This document shows, piece after piece, positions 55,849 through 64,000 of a DNA stretch of 64,000 bases; within the stretch, counting starts at the first letter, position 1, and each line of letters opens with the position of its first letter. The DNA is taken from assembly GCF_014334135.1 (NCBI RefSeq), contig NZ_CP060497.1:4154001-4218000 (forward strand), written 5' to 3'. The translations under genes and the position numbers were made by a program. The notes beneath the pieces are model-generated. The model ran no database searches. It saw only the letters and a program-made list of their open reading frames with translations, and was not told the origin of the DNA. The stretch comes from Olivibacter sp. SDN3 (GTDB lineage Bacteria > Bacteroidota > Bacteroidia > Sphingobacteriales > Sphingobacteriaceae).

Positions 55849-56337
55849 TTAATAAGAAACTGTTGGATGCTCCTTGTTATACTTTAAATTCCTGACGTAT
55901 ACCTCATTTGTTACTGTCGCACATAAATTTCCGTGTTTATCTTTAATTTCCAATGGAAACTCCTGAATGAATTTGCCCAGTGTATCTAAATCTTTTTTTG
56001 CCCTTTCTATATCTTTGTTGGTAATCTTAATACGAAAGTACAGAGAAGTCCTTCCAGGTTTCAAGTAATTGATTGAGGCACTTTTGAGCCATACTCTCGT
56101 CTGGTATCCCTTTCTTCTGAAGATTTGGTCAAATAACAAAGCAAAAAAAGGGTCGGCGGCAGCATAAATGGTGCCGCCAAAAATAGAAGAGTTATAGTTC
56201 CTATTAAACATACTGTGAGCGATTTTGACGTCTACTCCCAAGAATCCTTTATGAAACTTTTGTACCCAGATGCGTTGAAAAAATAATGGAGGATATAAAC
56301 GCATTACCCACTTTAATGTTCGTTCGGAAGCTTTCAT
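55849..56337 (-). CDS. DUF4442-type hotdog protein
   Basis: 162 residues. Single hotdog-fold domain with SSIFGGTIYAAADPFFALLFDQIF and VWLKSASINYLKPGRTSLYFRIKIT, a pattern of DUF4442 (thioesterase-like). No acyl-CoA context nearby. Function unknown beyond the family; the substrate would be an acyl thioester if active. Confidence 0.75.
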   Translation of the reverse strand: MKASERTLKWVMRLYPPLFFQRIWVQKFHKGFLGVDVKIAHSMFNRNYNSSIFGGTIYAAADPFFALLFDQIFRRKGYQTRVWLKSASINYLKPGRTSLYFRIKITNKDIERAKKDLDTLGKFIQEFPLEIKDKHGNLCATVTNEVYVRNLKYNKEHPTVSY

Positions 56338-56555
56338 GAATATCGATTAAAAATACACACAAGGGGTTAATATCCGCTCCGCTTGTCACAGGCTAAAGTA
56401 AGAAGTTTTTTTTATTCGTGCACATTTTAATCTGTAAAGAGTGTGTCTTATTTAGCAACACCCTAGGTTAAGCTTAACTAAATACTTCACGCCATTGATC
56501 TCTCGCGGCTATTGAGAAATTTTCTATTTTCGTAATTGATTATCAAACTAATTAT

Positions 56556-57791
56556 ATGGAACAAACTATTGCCAAGAAGCGAAAGTCAAGAGTATGGTTG
56601 CTTATTTTGGTTGCCTCTCTAGGGTATTTCGTTGATATTTATGATCTGGTTATATTTTCTATCGTGAGGATGCAAAGCTTTAAAGATATTGGAGTACCAG
56701 AAGCCTTGATGCGTACAGATGGAGAATATGTGTTGAATATGCAAATGGGCGGTCTACTCCTTGGTGGAATTCTCTGGGGTATTATGGGGGATAAATATGG
56801 AAGAGTTAAAGTTCTATTCGGATCTATTCTCATGTATTCGTTGGCTAATATTGCCAACGGTTTTGTGCAGGATATCCATGCTTACGCTTGGATTAGGTTC
56901 ATTGCAGGTATCGGTTTAGCAGGAGAATTAGGAGTTGGGGTTACGTTAGTGAGTGAGAGTATGGACAGAAATAAAAGAGGCTATGGTACCATGTTGATTG
57001 CCGGTATAGGTGTCCTTGGAGCGGTGGCGGCGTTCTATGTGTCGGAACATTTCAATTGGAGAAATGCTTATCTTGTTGGTGGGGGCATGGGTGTTTTGTT
57101 ATTGTTGATGCGTGTTGGAACCTTCGAGTCAGGACTATTTATTAAGCAGCCAAATAGTAAAGATGTTGTCAGGGGCCGCTTTTTTATGTTGTTTGAAAAA
57201 CGGGACCGCTTTTTACGATATATATATTGCTTGTTTATAGGCTTACCCATTTGGTTTGTTGTAGGCATATTAATAACACAGTCTCCAGAGTTTGGCAAAG
57301 CGCTGGGGGCAGAGGAAACGTTAAGCGCTGGAAAGGGCATTATGTACGCATATATAGGTATTTCCTTGGGAGACATATTTGCAGGGCTTTATGCCCAACT
57401 TACCAAGTCTAGGAAGAAGGCAGTATTTCTCTTTCAGGTATTAATCTTAATTAGTTCTATCGGGTATCTTTTTAGTATGGGGATAACACCAACGAAGTTT
57501 ATCTGGTTAGCTTTTTTTATGGGTTTTTCCGTTGGTTACTGGGCTACTTTCGTAACTATTGCTTCGGAGCAATTTGGTACGAACCTACGTGCTACGGTGG
57601 CCACAACAGCACCAAATTTTGTACGTGGAGCGCTTATTCCAAGTACTTTTCTGTTCGAGTTTTTTGTACACCAATTTGACATCCTTAAAGCTGCCTTGAT
57701 CATGATCTGTTTACTGTCGGGGATTGCTATTTTTGCTTTAAGTCAGCTAAAAGAGAGTTTCGATAAGGATTTAGATTATATAGAAGAATAA
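56556..57791 (+). CDS. Major facilitator superfamily transporter
   Basis: 411 residues with about 12 membrane helices in two halves. MFS A-motif MGDKYGRVKVLFGS after the second helix, and the sugar-porter-like LAGELGVGVTLVSE after helix 4. Substrate cannot be told from sequence. No partner genes: DUF4442 is divergent, hemF is 610 bp downstream. Confidence 0.85.
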   Translation: MEQTIAKKRKSRVWLLILVASLGYFVDIYDLVIFSIVRMQSFKDIGVPEALMRTDGEYVLNMQMGGLLLGGILWGIMGDKYGRVKVLFGSILMYSLANIANGFVQDIHAYAWIRFIAGIGLAGELGVGVTLVSESMDRNKRGYGTMLIAGIGVLGAVAAFYVSEHFNWRNAYLVGGGMGVLLLLMRVGTFESGLFIKQPNSKDVVRGRFFMLFEKRDRFLRYIYCLFIGLPIWFVVGILITQSPEFGKALGAEETLSAGKGIMYAYIGISLGDIFAGLYAQLTKSRKKAVFLFQVLILISSIGYLFSMGITPTKFIWLAFFMGFSVGYWATFVTIASEQFGTNLRATVATTAPNFVRGALIPSTFLFEFFVHQFDILKAALIMICLLSGIAIFALSQLKESFDKDLDYIEE

Positions 57792-57870
57792 TATGTTGCT
57801 TATTATCACGGAAATAATATAACAAATGTAAAGTTTTAGAATAGATTGATATGCTGCTGAGTTTTCCTAA

Positions 57871-57949
57871 AATAAAAAAGCCTTCAACCGGGGAGATTGA
57901 AGGGCTTTACTAACCAATTATAAACCTAAATTATGATAACGCAAAGATA
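57871..57949 (-). ncRNA. Candidate small RNA with terminator
   Basis: Minus strand: TATCTTTG (-7 box, 57942-57949), then after about seven bases a leader of ~30 nt including ATAATTGGTT (57912-57921). Next comes a hairpin (TTGAAGGGCTTT 57898-57909 with AAAGCCTTCAA-type bases 57877-57887) and a six-base T-run. The predicted transcript is about 65 nt and codes for no protein. A similar leader plus hairpin ends the GH109-like gene near 505-565. The alternative is a plain terminator for read-through. Confidence 0.4.
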
Positions 57950-58387
57950 AGCCTATTCCACTTTATTAAAAAATGGTATTCATTAGTGATTTACTTTGTT
58001 TGATGTATTTCATTGATAGTAAGTGTATTAATATAATATTGATATAAATATTTGTCTTGATATAATAAAGGGGGTAGGGATTCGTATGGACTCACGGGAT
58101 TTTTAGTTTAATTTTAATAGAAATATTGTAATATAATTGGAAAAAATACTTATCATTTTACAATAAAATCTGTATAATAAACCTATTAGTTTAGAGGGGT
58201 CACTTGAGCCTCACGTAAATCTTGTTATATCGGTTGGTGGTGGTATACGAATTTTCAATGGTACAACTCTTCTGGAAAGAAAAAGCTGCGGTATTAGCCT
58301 TTTTAGAAGATATGACAGTCGTATAAATATGATATGCATGATGTTTCTCTGATAGTGTTTATTGTCGGTAATAGACTCTTAATTTGC

Positions 58388-58395
58388 TATCTTTG
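58388..58395 (+). promoter_or_regulatory. hemF -7 box immediately before the start codon
   Basis: TATCTTTG ends six bases before the ATG at 58402. Transcription from this box would begin about at the start codon, so the mRNA may be leaderless. A -33-like TTG lies at 58362-58364, 23 bases upstream, slightly long. Confidence 0.4.
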
Positions 58396-58401
58396 TCTGA
58401 T

Positions 58402-59307
58402 ATGATTGACAAAAAAGAAATTGCTGCGACCTATCAGCAGATTCAGGATGAAATCTGCAGTGGGTTGGAGAAGGCAGATGGAGCCGAACATTTTGAAGAA
58501 GAATTGTGGTCAAGGGAAGGAGGGGGAGGAGGGCGTACCCGTATCCTACAAGAAGGAAACGTAATTGAAAGAGGGGGTGTTAATTTTTCCGCTGTATATG
58601 GTAAGTTGCCCGAAAATATTAAAAAGGCGTTTAAAGTGGACGAAAACGATTTTTTTGCTACAGGCGTGTCGATTGTTATTCATCCAGGAAATCCGTGGGT
58701 TCCAATTATTCATATGAATATACGCTATTTTGAGTTAAACGAAGAGACTAGATGGTTTGGAGGTGGAATTGATCTGACGCCCCATTATGTTGTTCCTGAG
58801 GACGCTGTTTTTTTTCATCAATACCTAAAAAAAATCTGTGATGAGTTCAGCCCGGCATTCTACCAACGATTTAAAGACTGGGCAGATGATTATTTTTTTA
58901 TTAAGCACAGGAATGAAACAAGAGGCATAGGAGGTATTTTCTATGATCGTTTACAGCCTGAGGGCACAGGTCTAGATTATGAACACATTTTTGATTTCTC
59001 TAAGGCTTTAGGACGTAGTTTTTTACCAATTTATACCGAGCTTATCGCCAAGAGTAAAGATAAGGTGTTTACTGCACAACATAAAGAATGGCAATACCTT
59101 AGGAGGAGTCGCTACGTGGAATTTAATTTGGTGTACGATTCAGGTACCAAGTTCGGACTTGAAACCAATGGTAGAATTGAATCTATATTAATGAGTTTAC
59201 CACCACAGGCTCGTTGGAAGTATAACTATCAGACGCCACGTGATTCGGAAGAGGAAAGGACTTTATCTTGGCTCAAGAAGGGAGTAGATTGGGTGGGTAT
59301 TAGTTAA
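58402..59307 (+). CDS. hemF: Oxygen-dependent coproporphyrinogen III oxidase
   Basis: 301 residues from the ATG at 58402 (the open frame extends to a TTG at 58384, but the -7 box overlaps that stretch). Converts coproporphyrinogen III to protoporphyrinogen IX using O2. Motifs: ERGGVNFSAVYG, VIHPGNPWVPIIHMNIRYFE, TRWFGGGIDLTPHYV, RGIGGIFYDRL and RYVEFNLVYDSGTKFGLETNGR. Length matches E. coli HemF (299). Single gene ahead of gyrA. Confidence 0.96.
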   Translation: MIDKKEIAATYQQIQDEICSGLEKADGAEHFEEELWSREGGGGGRTRILQEGNVIERGGVNFSAVYGKLPENIKKAFKVDENDFFATGVSIVIHPGNPWVPIIHMNIRYFELNEETRWFGGGIDLTPHYVVPEDAVFFHQYLKKICDEFSPAFYQRFKDWADDYFFIKHRNETRGIGGIFYDRLQPEGTGLDYEHIFDFSKALGRSFLPIYTELIAKSKDKVFTAQHKEWQYLRRSRYVEFNLVYDSGTKFGLETNGRIESILMSLPPQARWKYNYQTPRDSEEERTLSWLKKGVDWVGIS

Positions 59308-59448
59308 TGTATAAATGGTTGAGCGCATGTGAGCTTCAATATAAAGCATGGACCCCCCGTAAATTACTCAATGCCCGATAATCAAAGATTTTTATTAATT
59401 TCGCATGCGTAAAAAAGCGAAATAGTTTTTAACGAACTAAAAATTAGT

Positions 59449-62031
59449 ATGGCTGACGAAACAGAAAATGACGATAATTTGGTGCCGGCTAATGACCGGA
59501 TCATCCCTATTAGTATAGAAGAGGAAATGAAATCCGCCTACATTGATTATTCAATGTCGGTAATCGTTTCAAGAGCCTTGCCAGATGTGCGAGACGGATT
59601 AAAACCTGTACATCGGAGGGTATTGTATGGCATGTTGGATTTGGGTGTAACCAGTGGTAAACCTTATAAGAAATCAGCGCGTATTGTGGGTGATGTATTA
59701 GGGAAATACCACCCCCATGGTGATTCATCTGTTTACGATACTATGGTGCGTATGGCACAAGATTGGAGTTTACGATATCCATTAGTAGACGGACAGGGAA
59801 ACTTTGGGTCGATCGATGGCGATAGTCCGGCGGCCATGCGTTATACGGAGGCTAGACTGAAGAAGATTGCCGAAGAAATGTTGGCTGATATTAATAAAGA
59901 CACCATTGATTATCAACTGAATTTTGATGACTCACTTCAGGAACCGACCGTATTACCTACCAAGATACCAAACCTATTGGTAAACGGTGCGTCAGGGATA
60001 GCCGTGGGTATGGCCACTAATATGGCTCCGCATAATTTGAGTGAGGTAATTGATGGCACAGTAGCTTATATTGATAATAGAGATATTGAAGTAAGTGAAT
60101 TGATGCAATATGTCAAGGCTCCTGATTTTCCTACCGGAGGTGTGATTTATGGGTACTCGGGGGTTCAAGATGCTTTTGAAACCGGAAGGGGGCGTGTGGT
60201 TATGCGTGCCAGGGCTGAAATCGAAGTCTCTAAAAATGATAAAGAAACCATTGTTGTTACCGAGATTCCATATCAGGTTAATAAGGCAGATATGATTAAA
60301 CGTACTGCCGATCTGGTGAATGAAAAAAAGATTGAAGGTATCTCTGCCATACGGGATGAATCTGATCGTGAAGGTATGCGTATCGTTTATGACATAAAAC
60401 GGGATGCAAACGCTTCTATCGTGTTAAATAACCTTTTTAAATATACAGCTTTACAAACATCATTTAGTGTAAATAATATAGCGCTTGTTCATGGCCGACC
60501 AATGTTGTTGAATCTGAAAGACATGATTCACTATTTTGTCGAGCATCGCCATGAGGTGATTATTCGCCGTACTAAATTTGAGCTTGCTGAAGCCGAAAAG
60601 CGAGCGCATATTCTAGAAGGTTTGTTAATAGCACTTGATCATCTGGATGAAGTTATCCAATTGATACGTTCATCTGATACTCCAGAGGATGCCCGTGTTG
60701 GTTTGATGGAGAAGTTTGGTTTGTCTGATGTACAAGCAAGAGCTATTTTGGACATGACGCTTCGGAGGTTGACAGGACTTGAACGCGACAAGATAAAGGA
60801 GGAATATGCCGAATTGATGAAAACCATTGATTATTTAAAATCTGTGTTGGCTGACGAGGCGTTGAGAATGAAGATCATCAAAGATGAACTGCTTGAGGTT
60901 AGAGAGAAATATGGAGATGACCGCCGTTCGGAGATTGTGCATTCTGCAGAAGATATGCGCATGGAGGATTTTATTGATGATGAAGAGATTGTAATCACTA
61001 TTTCACATGAGGGTTACGTAAAACGTACCCCCTTAACGGAGTATCGTATACAGGCTAGAGGAGGGAAGGGGTCGTTAGGGTCGAACACTAAAGAAGAGGA
61101 TTTTACAGAACATATCATTACGGCGTCCTCACATAATTATATGCTTTTCTTCACCGAGGCAGGACGTTGTTTCTGGCTAAGGGCTTTTGAGATACCGGAA
61201 GGAACTCGAACATCCAGAGGCCGAGCTATACAAAACATCATTAATATCCCTAAGGAGGAAAAAATCAAAGCATATATCAGGGTGAAAAATTTAAAAGATC
61301 AAGAGTATTTGGAGAATAATTTCATCATTATGTGTACAAAAAGGGGCACTATCAAGAAGACTTCATTAGAAGCCTATTCCCGTCCACGCGCTAATGGTAT
61401 TAATGCAATCAATATTAATGATGGTGACCAGCTGTTGGAAGCTTGCCTGACGAATGGCGATAGTGAGATCGTAATGGCCCTCCGATCAGGTAGAGCAATT
61501 CGATTCAATGAATCTACAGTTCGACCGATGGGAAGAACGGCAACAGGAGTACGTGGTGTAACCTTAGCATCTGCAGAAGATGAGGTTGTTGGCATGATTA
61601 GTGTTAACAATAAAGAAGTAACAGTGTTGGTTGTTTCTGAAAAGGGGTATGGAAAACGTACAGATATTGACGATTATCGGGTAACTAACAGGGGTGGTAA
61701 AGGGGTGAAAACTTTAAATGTTACCGAAAAGACAGGCCAACTTGTTGCTATTAAAGATGTTTCAGATAATGAGGACTTAATGATCATCAATAAGTCCGGT
61801 ATCGTTATTCGCATTGCTGTTAGCCAATTGAGGGTAATGGGAAGAGCTACCCAAGGAGTTCGCTTAATAAATCTAAAAGGTAACGATCAAATTGCATCTG
61901 TCACTAAAGTTGATCACGATGAAGAGGAGATTGAAGAAAATACCGATATTGTAGTCAACGTGTCTCCCGTGACCGATGAGGATGGTAATGCAGAAAACGG
62001 AGAAGCTGAAAACAATGAACAAGAAGATTAA
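59449..62031 (+). CDS. gyrA: DNA gyrase subunit A
   Basis: 860 residues. Catalytic Tyr132 in [12 protein letters not shown]; the quinolone region [17 protein letters not shown] has S93 and D97, which are the susceptible-type residues at E. coli positions 83 and 87. The C-terminal domain has the GyrA box-like [10 protein letters not shown] and several TxxxRGxxxxT blades, so it is GyrA rather than ParC. Introduces negative supercoils with GyrB (not in window). Two TPR genes follow after 51 bp, probably in the same transcript. Confidence 0.97.
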   Translation: MADETENDDNLVPANDRIIPISIEEEMKSAYIDYSMSVIVSRALPDVRDGLKPVHRRVLYGMLDLGVTSGKPYKKSARIVGDVLGKYHPHGDSSVYDTMVRMAQDWSLRYPLVDGQGNFGSIDGDSPAAMRYTEARLKKIAEEMLADINKDTIDYQLNFDDSLQEPTVLPTKIPNLLVNGASGIAVGMATNMAPHNLSEVIDGTVAYIDNRDIEVSELMQYVKAPDFPTGGVIYGYSGVQDAFETGRGRVVMRARAEIEVSKNDKETIVVTEIPYQVNKADMIKRTADLVNEKKIEGISAIRDESDREGMRIVYDIKRDANASIVLNNLFKYTALQTSFSVNNIALVHGRPMLLNLKDMIHYFVEHRHEVIIRRTKFELAEAEKRAHILEGLLIALDHLDEVIQLIRSSDTPEDARVGLMEKFGLSDVQARAILDMTLRRLTGLERDKIKEEYAELMKTIDYLKSVLADEALRMKIIKDELLEVREKYGDDRRSEIVHSAEDMRMEDFIDDEEIVITISHEGYVKRTPLTEYRIQARGGKGSLGSNTKEEDFTEHIITASSHNYMLFFTEAGRCFWLRAFEIPEGTRTSRGRAIQNIINIPKEEKIKAYIRVKNLKDQEYLENNFIIMCTKRGTIKKTSLEAYSRPRANGINAININDGDQLLEACLTNGDSEIVMALRSGRAIRFNESTVRPMGRTATGVRGVTLASAEDEVVGMISVNNKEVTVLVVSEKGYGKRTDIDDYRVTNRGGKGVKTLNVTEKTGQLVAIKDVSDNEDLMIINKSGIVIRIAVSQLRVMGRATQGVRLINLKGNDQIASVTKVDHDEEEIEENTDIVVNVSPVTDEDGNAENGEAENNEQED

Positions 62032-62082
62032 ATTTTGGTAAAATAGTTAGTTGTTCATAGCAACTACAAAAAAAATATTGAA

Positions 62083-63207
62083 ATGAAAGCTATTCATTGT
62101 ACAAAATATATCATAGCCTGTGCGACCTTTCTATTAGGTTTTGGCTTGTTTGACGGTTATGCTCAATCCAATTATAAAGAGGGAAGCAATAACTTTGCCC
62201 GGTATACGAAATCAGGCGATATAAAATATCTATTGGAAGCTAGAAAATTTATAGATCAGGGATATATAGAGAAAAGAGATTCAGCTTCGTATGATAATAC
62301 CTTATTACGCGGGCTCGTATATAGTAGTTTAGCTGTGGCAGACTCAAACAGGACTCAGAAGTATGAAAAGGATCCCATTGATGAAGCGGAATTTATGCTT
62401 ACACGATTAGACGATGATCAACTCAATCATGAGAATGGTGCTCAGATTGATTATCTTAAAAAACGGTTGGCAGCGGCTTATTTAATCAGAGCTAATAGGG
62501 CTTTAACCAATAATAATTACGATGAGGCCTTCAATCTATTTACGAAGGTTGACCAGTATGGCGATGATATCAATGCGAAACATAACCTAGCTTTATTAAG
62601 TGATCGTTTAGATAGGAAAGATGACGCTATTGGTTTTTACGATAATTTTATACAGGATAAATCACAAGCTAAACCGAGCTATATTTTGACACTCTCAAAG
62701 TTACATCTTGATAAAGGAGACGATAATGCTGCAAAAAATGTGCTTTTAAAAGGACGGGAATTTTTTCCAACTAATAAAGATATTCTGTTTGAACTGATGA
62801 ATTTATATGCAGTGAATGGCGCTTACGAAGCTATTGTGGCACTAGAAGATCAGGCGATTGCCTTGGAACCTGAAAATGTTAACCTAAATTATTTAATGGG
62901 TTTTGCATACGAAGTGACGGGGAACCGTGAGAAAGCTGAAAGCTATTTCAAGAAAACGCTCGAGTTGGACCCTGATGATTACAATAGCAATTATGAGCTT
63001 GGTTTACTGTATTTGAAAGACTTTGTGAAAGATACATCAGATCTGGAGAAACAATACGTTGCACAAGAATATCTATTAAAAGCAAACGAAATTAACCCTA
63101 ATGCTGTTAATGCATTGAAGTCGCTTGCTGTTTTGTTCGACAAATCAGGTAATAGTGTTCAATTAGAGAGAGTAAACAATCAGTTAAATCAAGTTAACAT
63201 AAATTAA
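62083..63207 (+). CDS. Exported tetratricopeptide repeat protein
   Basis: 374 residues. Signal peptide (IIACATFLLGFGLFDGYAQS). At least five TPR-like helical pairs, clearest at NNNYDEAFNLFTKVDQYGDD, VNLNYLMGFAYEVTGNREKAESYFKKTLELDPDD and NYELGLLYLKDF. Typical scaffold for protein-protein contacts in the periplasm. Its function next to gyrA is unknown; linkage may be only shared transcription. Confidence 0.85.
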   Translation: MKAIHCTKYIIACATFLLGFGLFDGYAQSNYKEGSNNFARYTKSGDIKYLLEARKFIDQGYIEKRDSASYDNTLLRGLVYSSLAVADSNRTQKYEKDPIDEAEFMLTRLDDDQLNHENGAQIDYLKKRLAAAYLIRANRALTNNNYDEAFNLFTKVDQYGDDINAKHNLALLSDRLDRKDDAIGFYDNFIQDKSQAKPSYILTLSKLHLDKGDDNAAKNVLLKGREFFPTNKDILFELMNLYAVNGAYEAIVALEDQAIALEPENVNLNYLMGFAYEVTGNREKAESYFKKTLELDPDDYNSNYELGLLYLKDFVKDTSDLEKQYVAQEYLLKANEINPNAVNALKSLAVLFDKSGNSVQLERVNNQLNQVNIN

Positions 63208-63213
63208 AGTAAG

Positions 63214-64000
63214 ATGAAAATCAAATCAATTTTATTAGCTACACTGTTATTAAGCTCAACTGCTGCTTTTGCGCAAAAAGGCGAGCTGAATAAGGCAAAG
63301 AATAAATATAATTCTTATGCCACACTAACGGGTGGAGCGGTAGAAAATTTGCCGGAATTGGCCTTAAAGGAGCTAGGGGAAGCTAAAGAGGCGATTGATA
63401 AAGCTTCAGAACATGATAAAACAAAAGATCTTCCAGATACTTGGACATATTTAGCGTTAATCAATTCTGAATACGCAGTTATCAATCAGAAAGCCGAAAA
63501 ACAGCCTGAGGCAGAGGCTTCTTACAAAACTGCTGGAGAGGCCTTCACCAAAGCTAAAAGTTTGAGTGAAGGGGAAGACGATGAAGAATTACAAGGTAAT
63601 TTGGAACGTACAGGTAGTTTGCTGGCAAACTATGAAATAGGTAATGGTGTGAAAGCATTTGAAACTAATGATTTCGAGGCCGCATATACTGCCTTTAATA
63701 ATGGTTTGACGTATATGCCAGGTGATTCAATATTAACGCTTTATGCTGGAATTGCTGCTCAAAATAGTGAAAAATACGATGAGGCTATTGATAAGTTTAA
63801 AGAGCTAATTCCAGAAAGTTCCGATGCGTATTTGAATTTATCCGATGCCTATTTGAGAAAAGGTGATACAACTGCTGCATTACAGTATATTGATGAAGCG
63901 GCGGAGAATTTTCCGGATAGCGCCAAAATTGTTAATCAAAAAATTGTCTTGAATATCTCAACTGGTAAAAGTGAGAATGTAATTAGCGACATTGAAGCAC
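63214..64000 (+). CDS. Exported tetratricopeptide repeat protein (partial, runs off window)
   Basis: At least 262 residues. Starts at the ATG at 63214, 6 bp after the previous stop. Signal peptide MKIKSILLATLLLSSTAAFAQ. TPR units appear at YEIGNGVKAFETNDFEAAYTAFNNGLTYMP, YAGIAAQNSEKYDEAIDKFKELIP and AYLNLSDAYLRKGDTTAALQYIDEA. Paralogue of the preceding gene; C-terminus unseen. Confidence 0.85.
   Translation, partial: MKIKSILLATLLLSSTAAFAQKGELNKAKNKYNSYATLTGGAVENLPELALKELGEAKEAIDKASEHDKTKDLPDTWTYLALINSEYAVINQKAEKQPEAEASYKTAGEAFTKAKSLSEGEDDEELQGNLERTGSLLANYEIGNGVKAFETNDFEAAYTAFNNGLTYMPGDSILTLYAGIAAQNSEKYDEAIDKFKELIPESSDAYLNLSDAYLRKGDTTAALQYIDEAAENFPDSAKIVNQKIVLNISTGKSENVISDIEA

Larger units (their letters stand above)
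57792..58401. other. 610-bp gap between the MFS gene and hemF
   Basis: AT-rich, with no open frame of note. It holds a minus-strand hairpin plus T-run with a -7-like box just upstream (candidate small RNA, listed separately), and the hemF promoter at its right end. The middle (58,000-58,350) shows nothing I can assign. Confidence 0.5.

Noticed and set aside
57068-57376. 102-residue frame antisense to the MFS gene
   Set aside because: Shadow of conserved membrane helices in the real frame.
1-64000. Search for CRISPR arrays, tRNA/rRNA genes, insertion sequences and phage genes
   Set aside because: No regular repeats with spacers, no tRNA-like GGTTCGAATCC folds outside coding sequence, no transposase or integrase frames were seen.

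Overview
The window looks like a chromosomal segment of a Bacteroidota member, most likely family Sphingobacteriaceae. It is AT-rich, and several genes carry the Bacteroidota -7 promoter element TAnnTTTG. The gene content also fits: a TonB energy transducer, ferritin-like and HMA-like small proteins, AraC/MocR regulators, and gyrA followed by TPR proteins. No phage, insertion sequence, CRISPR array, tRNA or rRNA gene was seen. It appears to be ordinary chromosome with several small metabolic modules.

Layout. 1-435: 3' part of the queuosine gene queE. 0.5-4.2 kb: an amino-sugar module, with a GH109-type Gfo/Idh/MocA protein divergent from a NahK-like sugar kinase and a CBM9-like protein; two LacI-type operators lie between them. 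4.3-8.8 kb: rnhA, then a MarR-controlled export operon (marR, tolC, hlyD, ABC-2 permease). 8.9-11.6 kb: an ECF sigma factor with a 4-TM partner, and a dicarboxylate/glutamate symporter. 12.2-18.2 kb: a complete histidine-degradation operon (marR-hutH-hutU-hutI-hutG). 18.5-24.9 kb: rplU-rpmA, a BNR-repeat protein, asnB, an acyl-CoA ligase and a lipoprotein. 25.0-31.4 kb: a biotin locus, in which a MocR-type regulator diverges from a ferritin-like di-iron protein gene followed by bioF-bioD-bioB-bioA. 31.5-37.4 kb: two AraC-type regulators (one with an HMA-like CxxC domain) and assorted small genes. 37.7-42.6 kb: a likely cell-envelope O-acylation module (glucosaminidase, SGNH hydrolase, MBOAT, second SGNH hydrolase). 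42.9-50.6 kb: tonB, Sua5/YrdC, asnS, sucC, nuoD, nuoC, pdxH. 50.8-56.3 kb: AlgH/YqgE protein, an NtrC-type regulator, RNase P RNA, a cytochrome c/SCO/lipoprotein operon, an AlbA_2 protein and a DUF4442 protein. 56.5-64 kb: MFS transporter, hemF, gyrA and two TPR proteins, the last cut by the window end.

The most interesting candidate is the biotin locus. The first gene of the operon encodes a 217-residue protein with the full ferritin-type di-iron ligand set (E40, E67xxH70, E140, E170xxH173), translationally coupled to bioF. No bioC, bioH, bioW or bioI is nearby, so it may act in pimeloyl-thioester supply. Next in interest are a candidate ~65-nt RNA in a 610-bp gap, which shares a motif and hairpin with the GH109 gene terminator; the MBOAT/double-SGNH/glucosaminidase module; and paired operators that tie each local regulator to its neighbours.

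Several start codons were moved to the first plausible ATG, or downstream of a visible promoter; the reasons are given in the entries. All function calls rest on recognised motifs and family resemblance read by eye. No database search was run.
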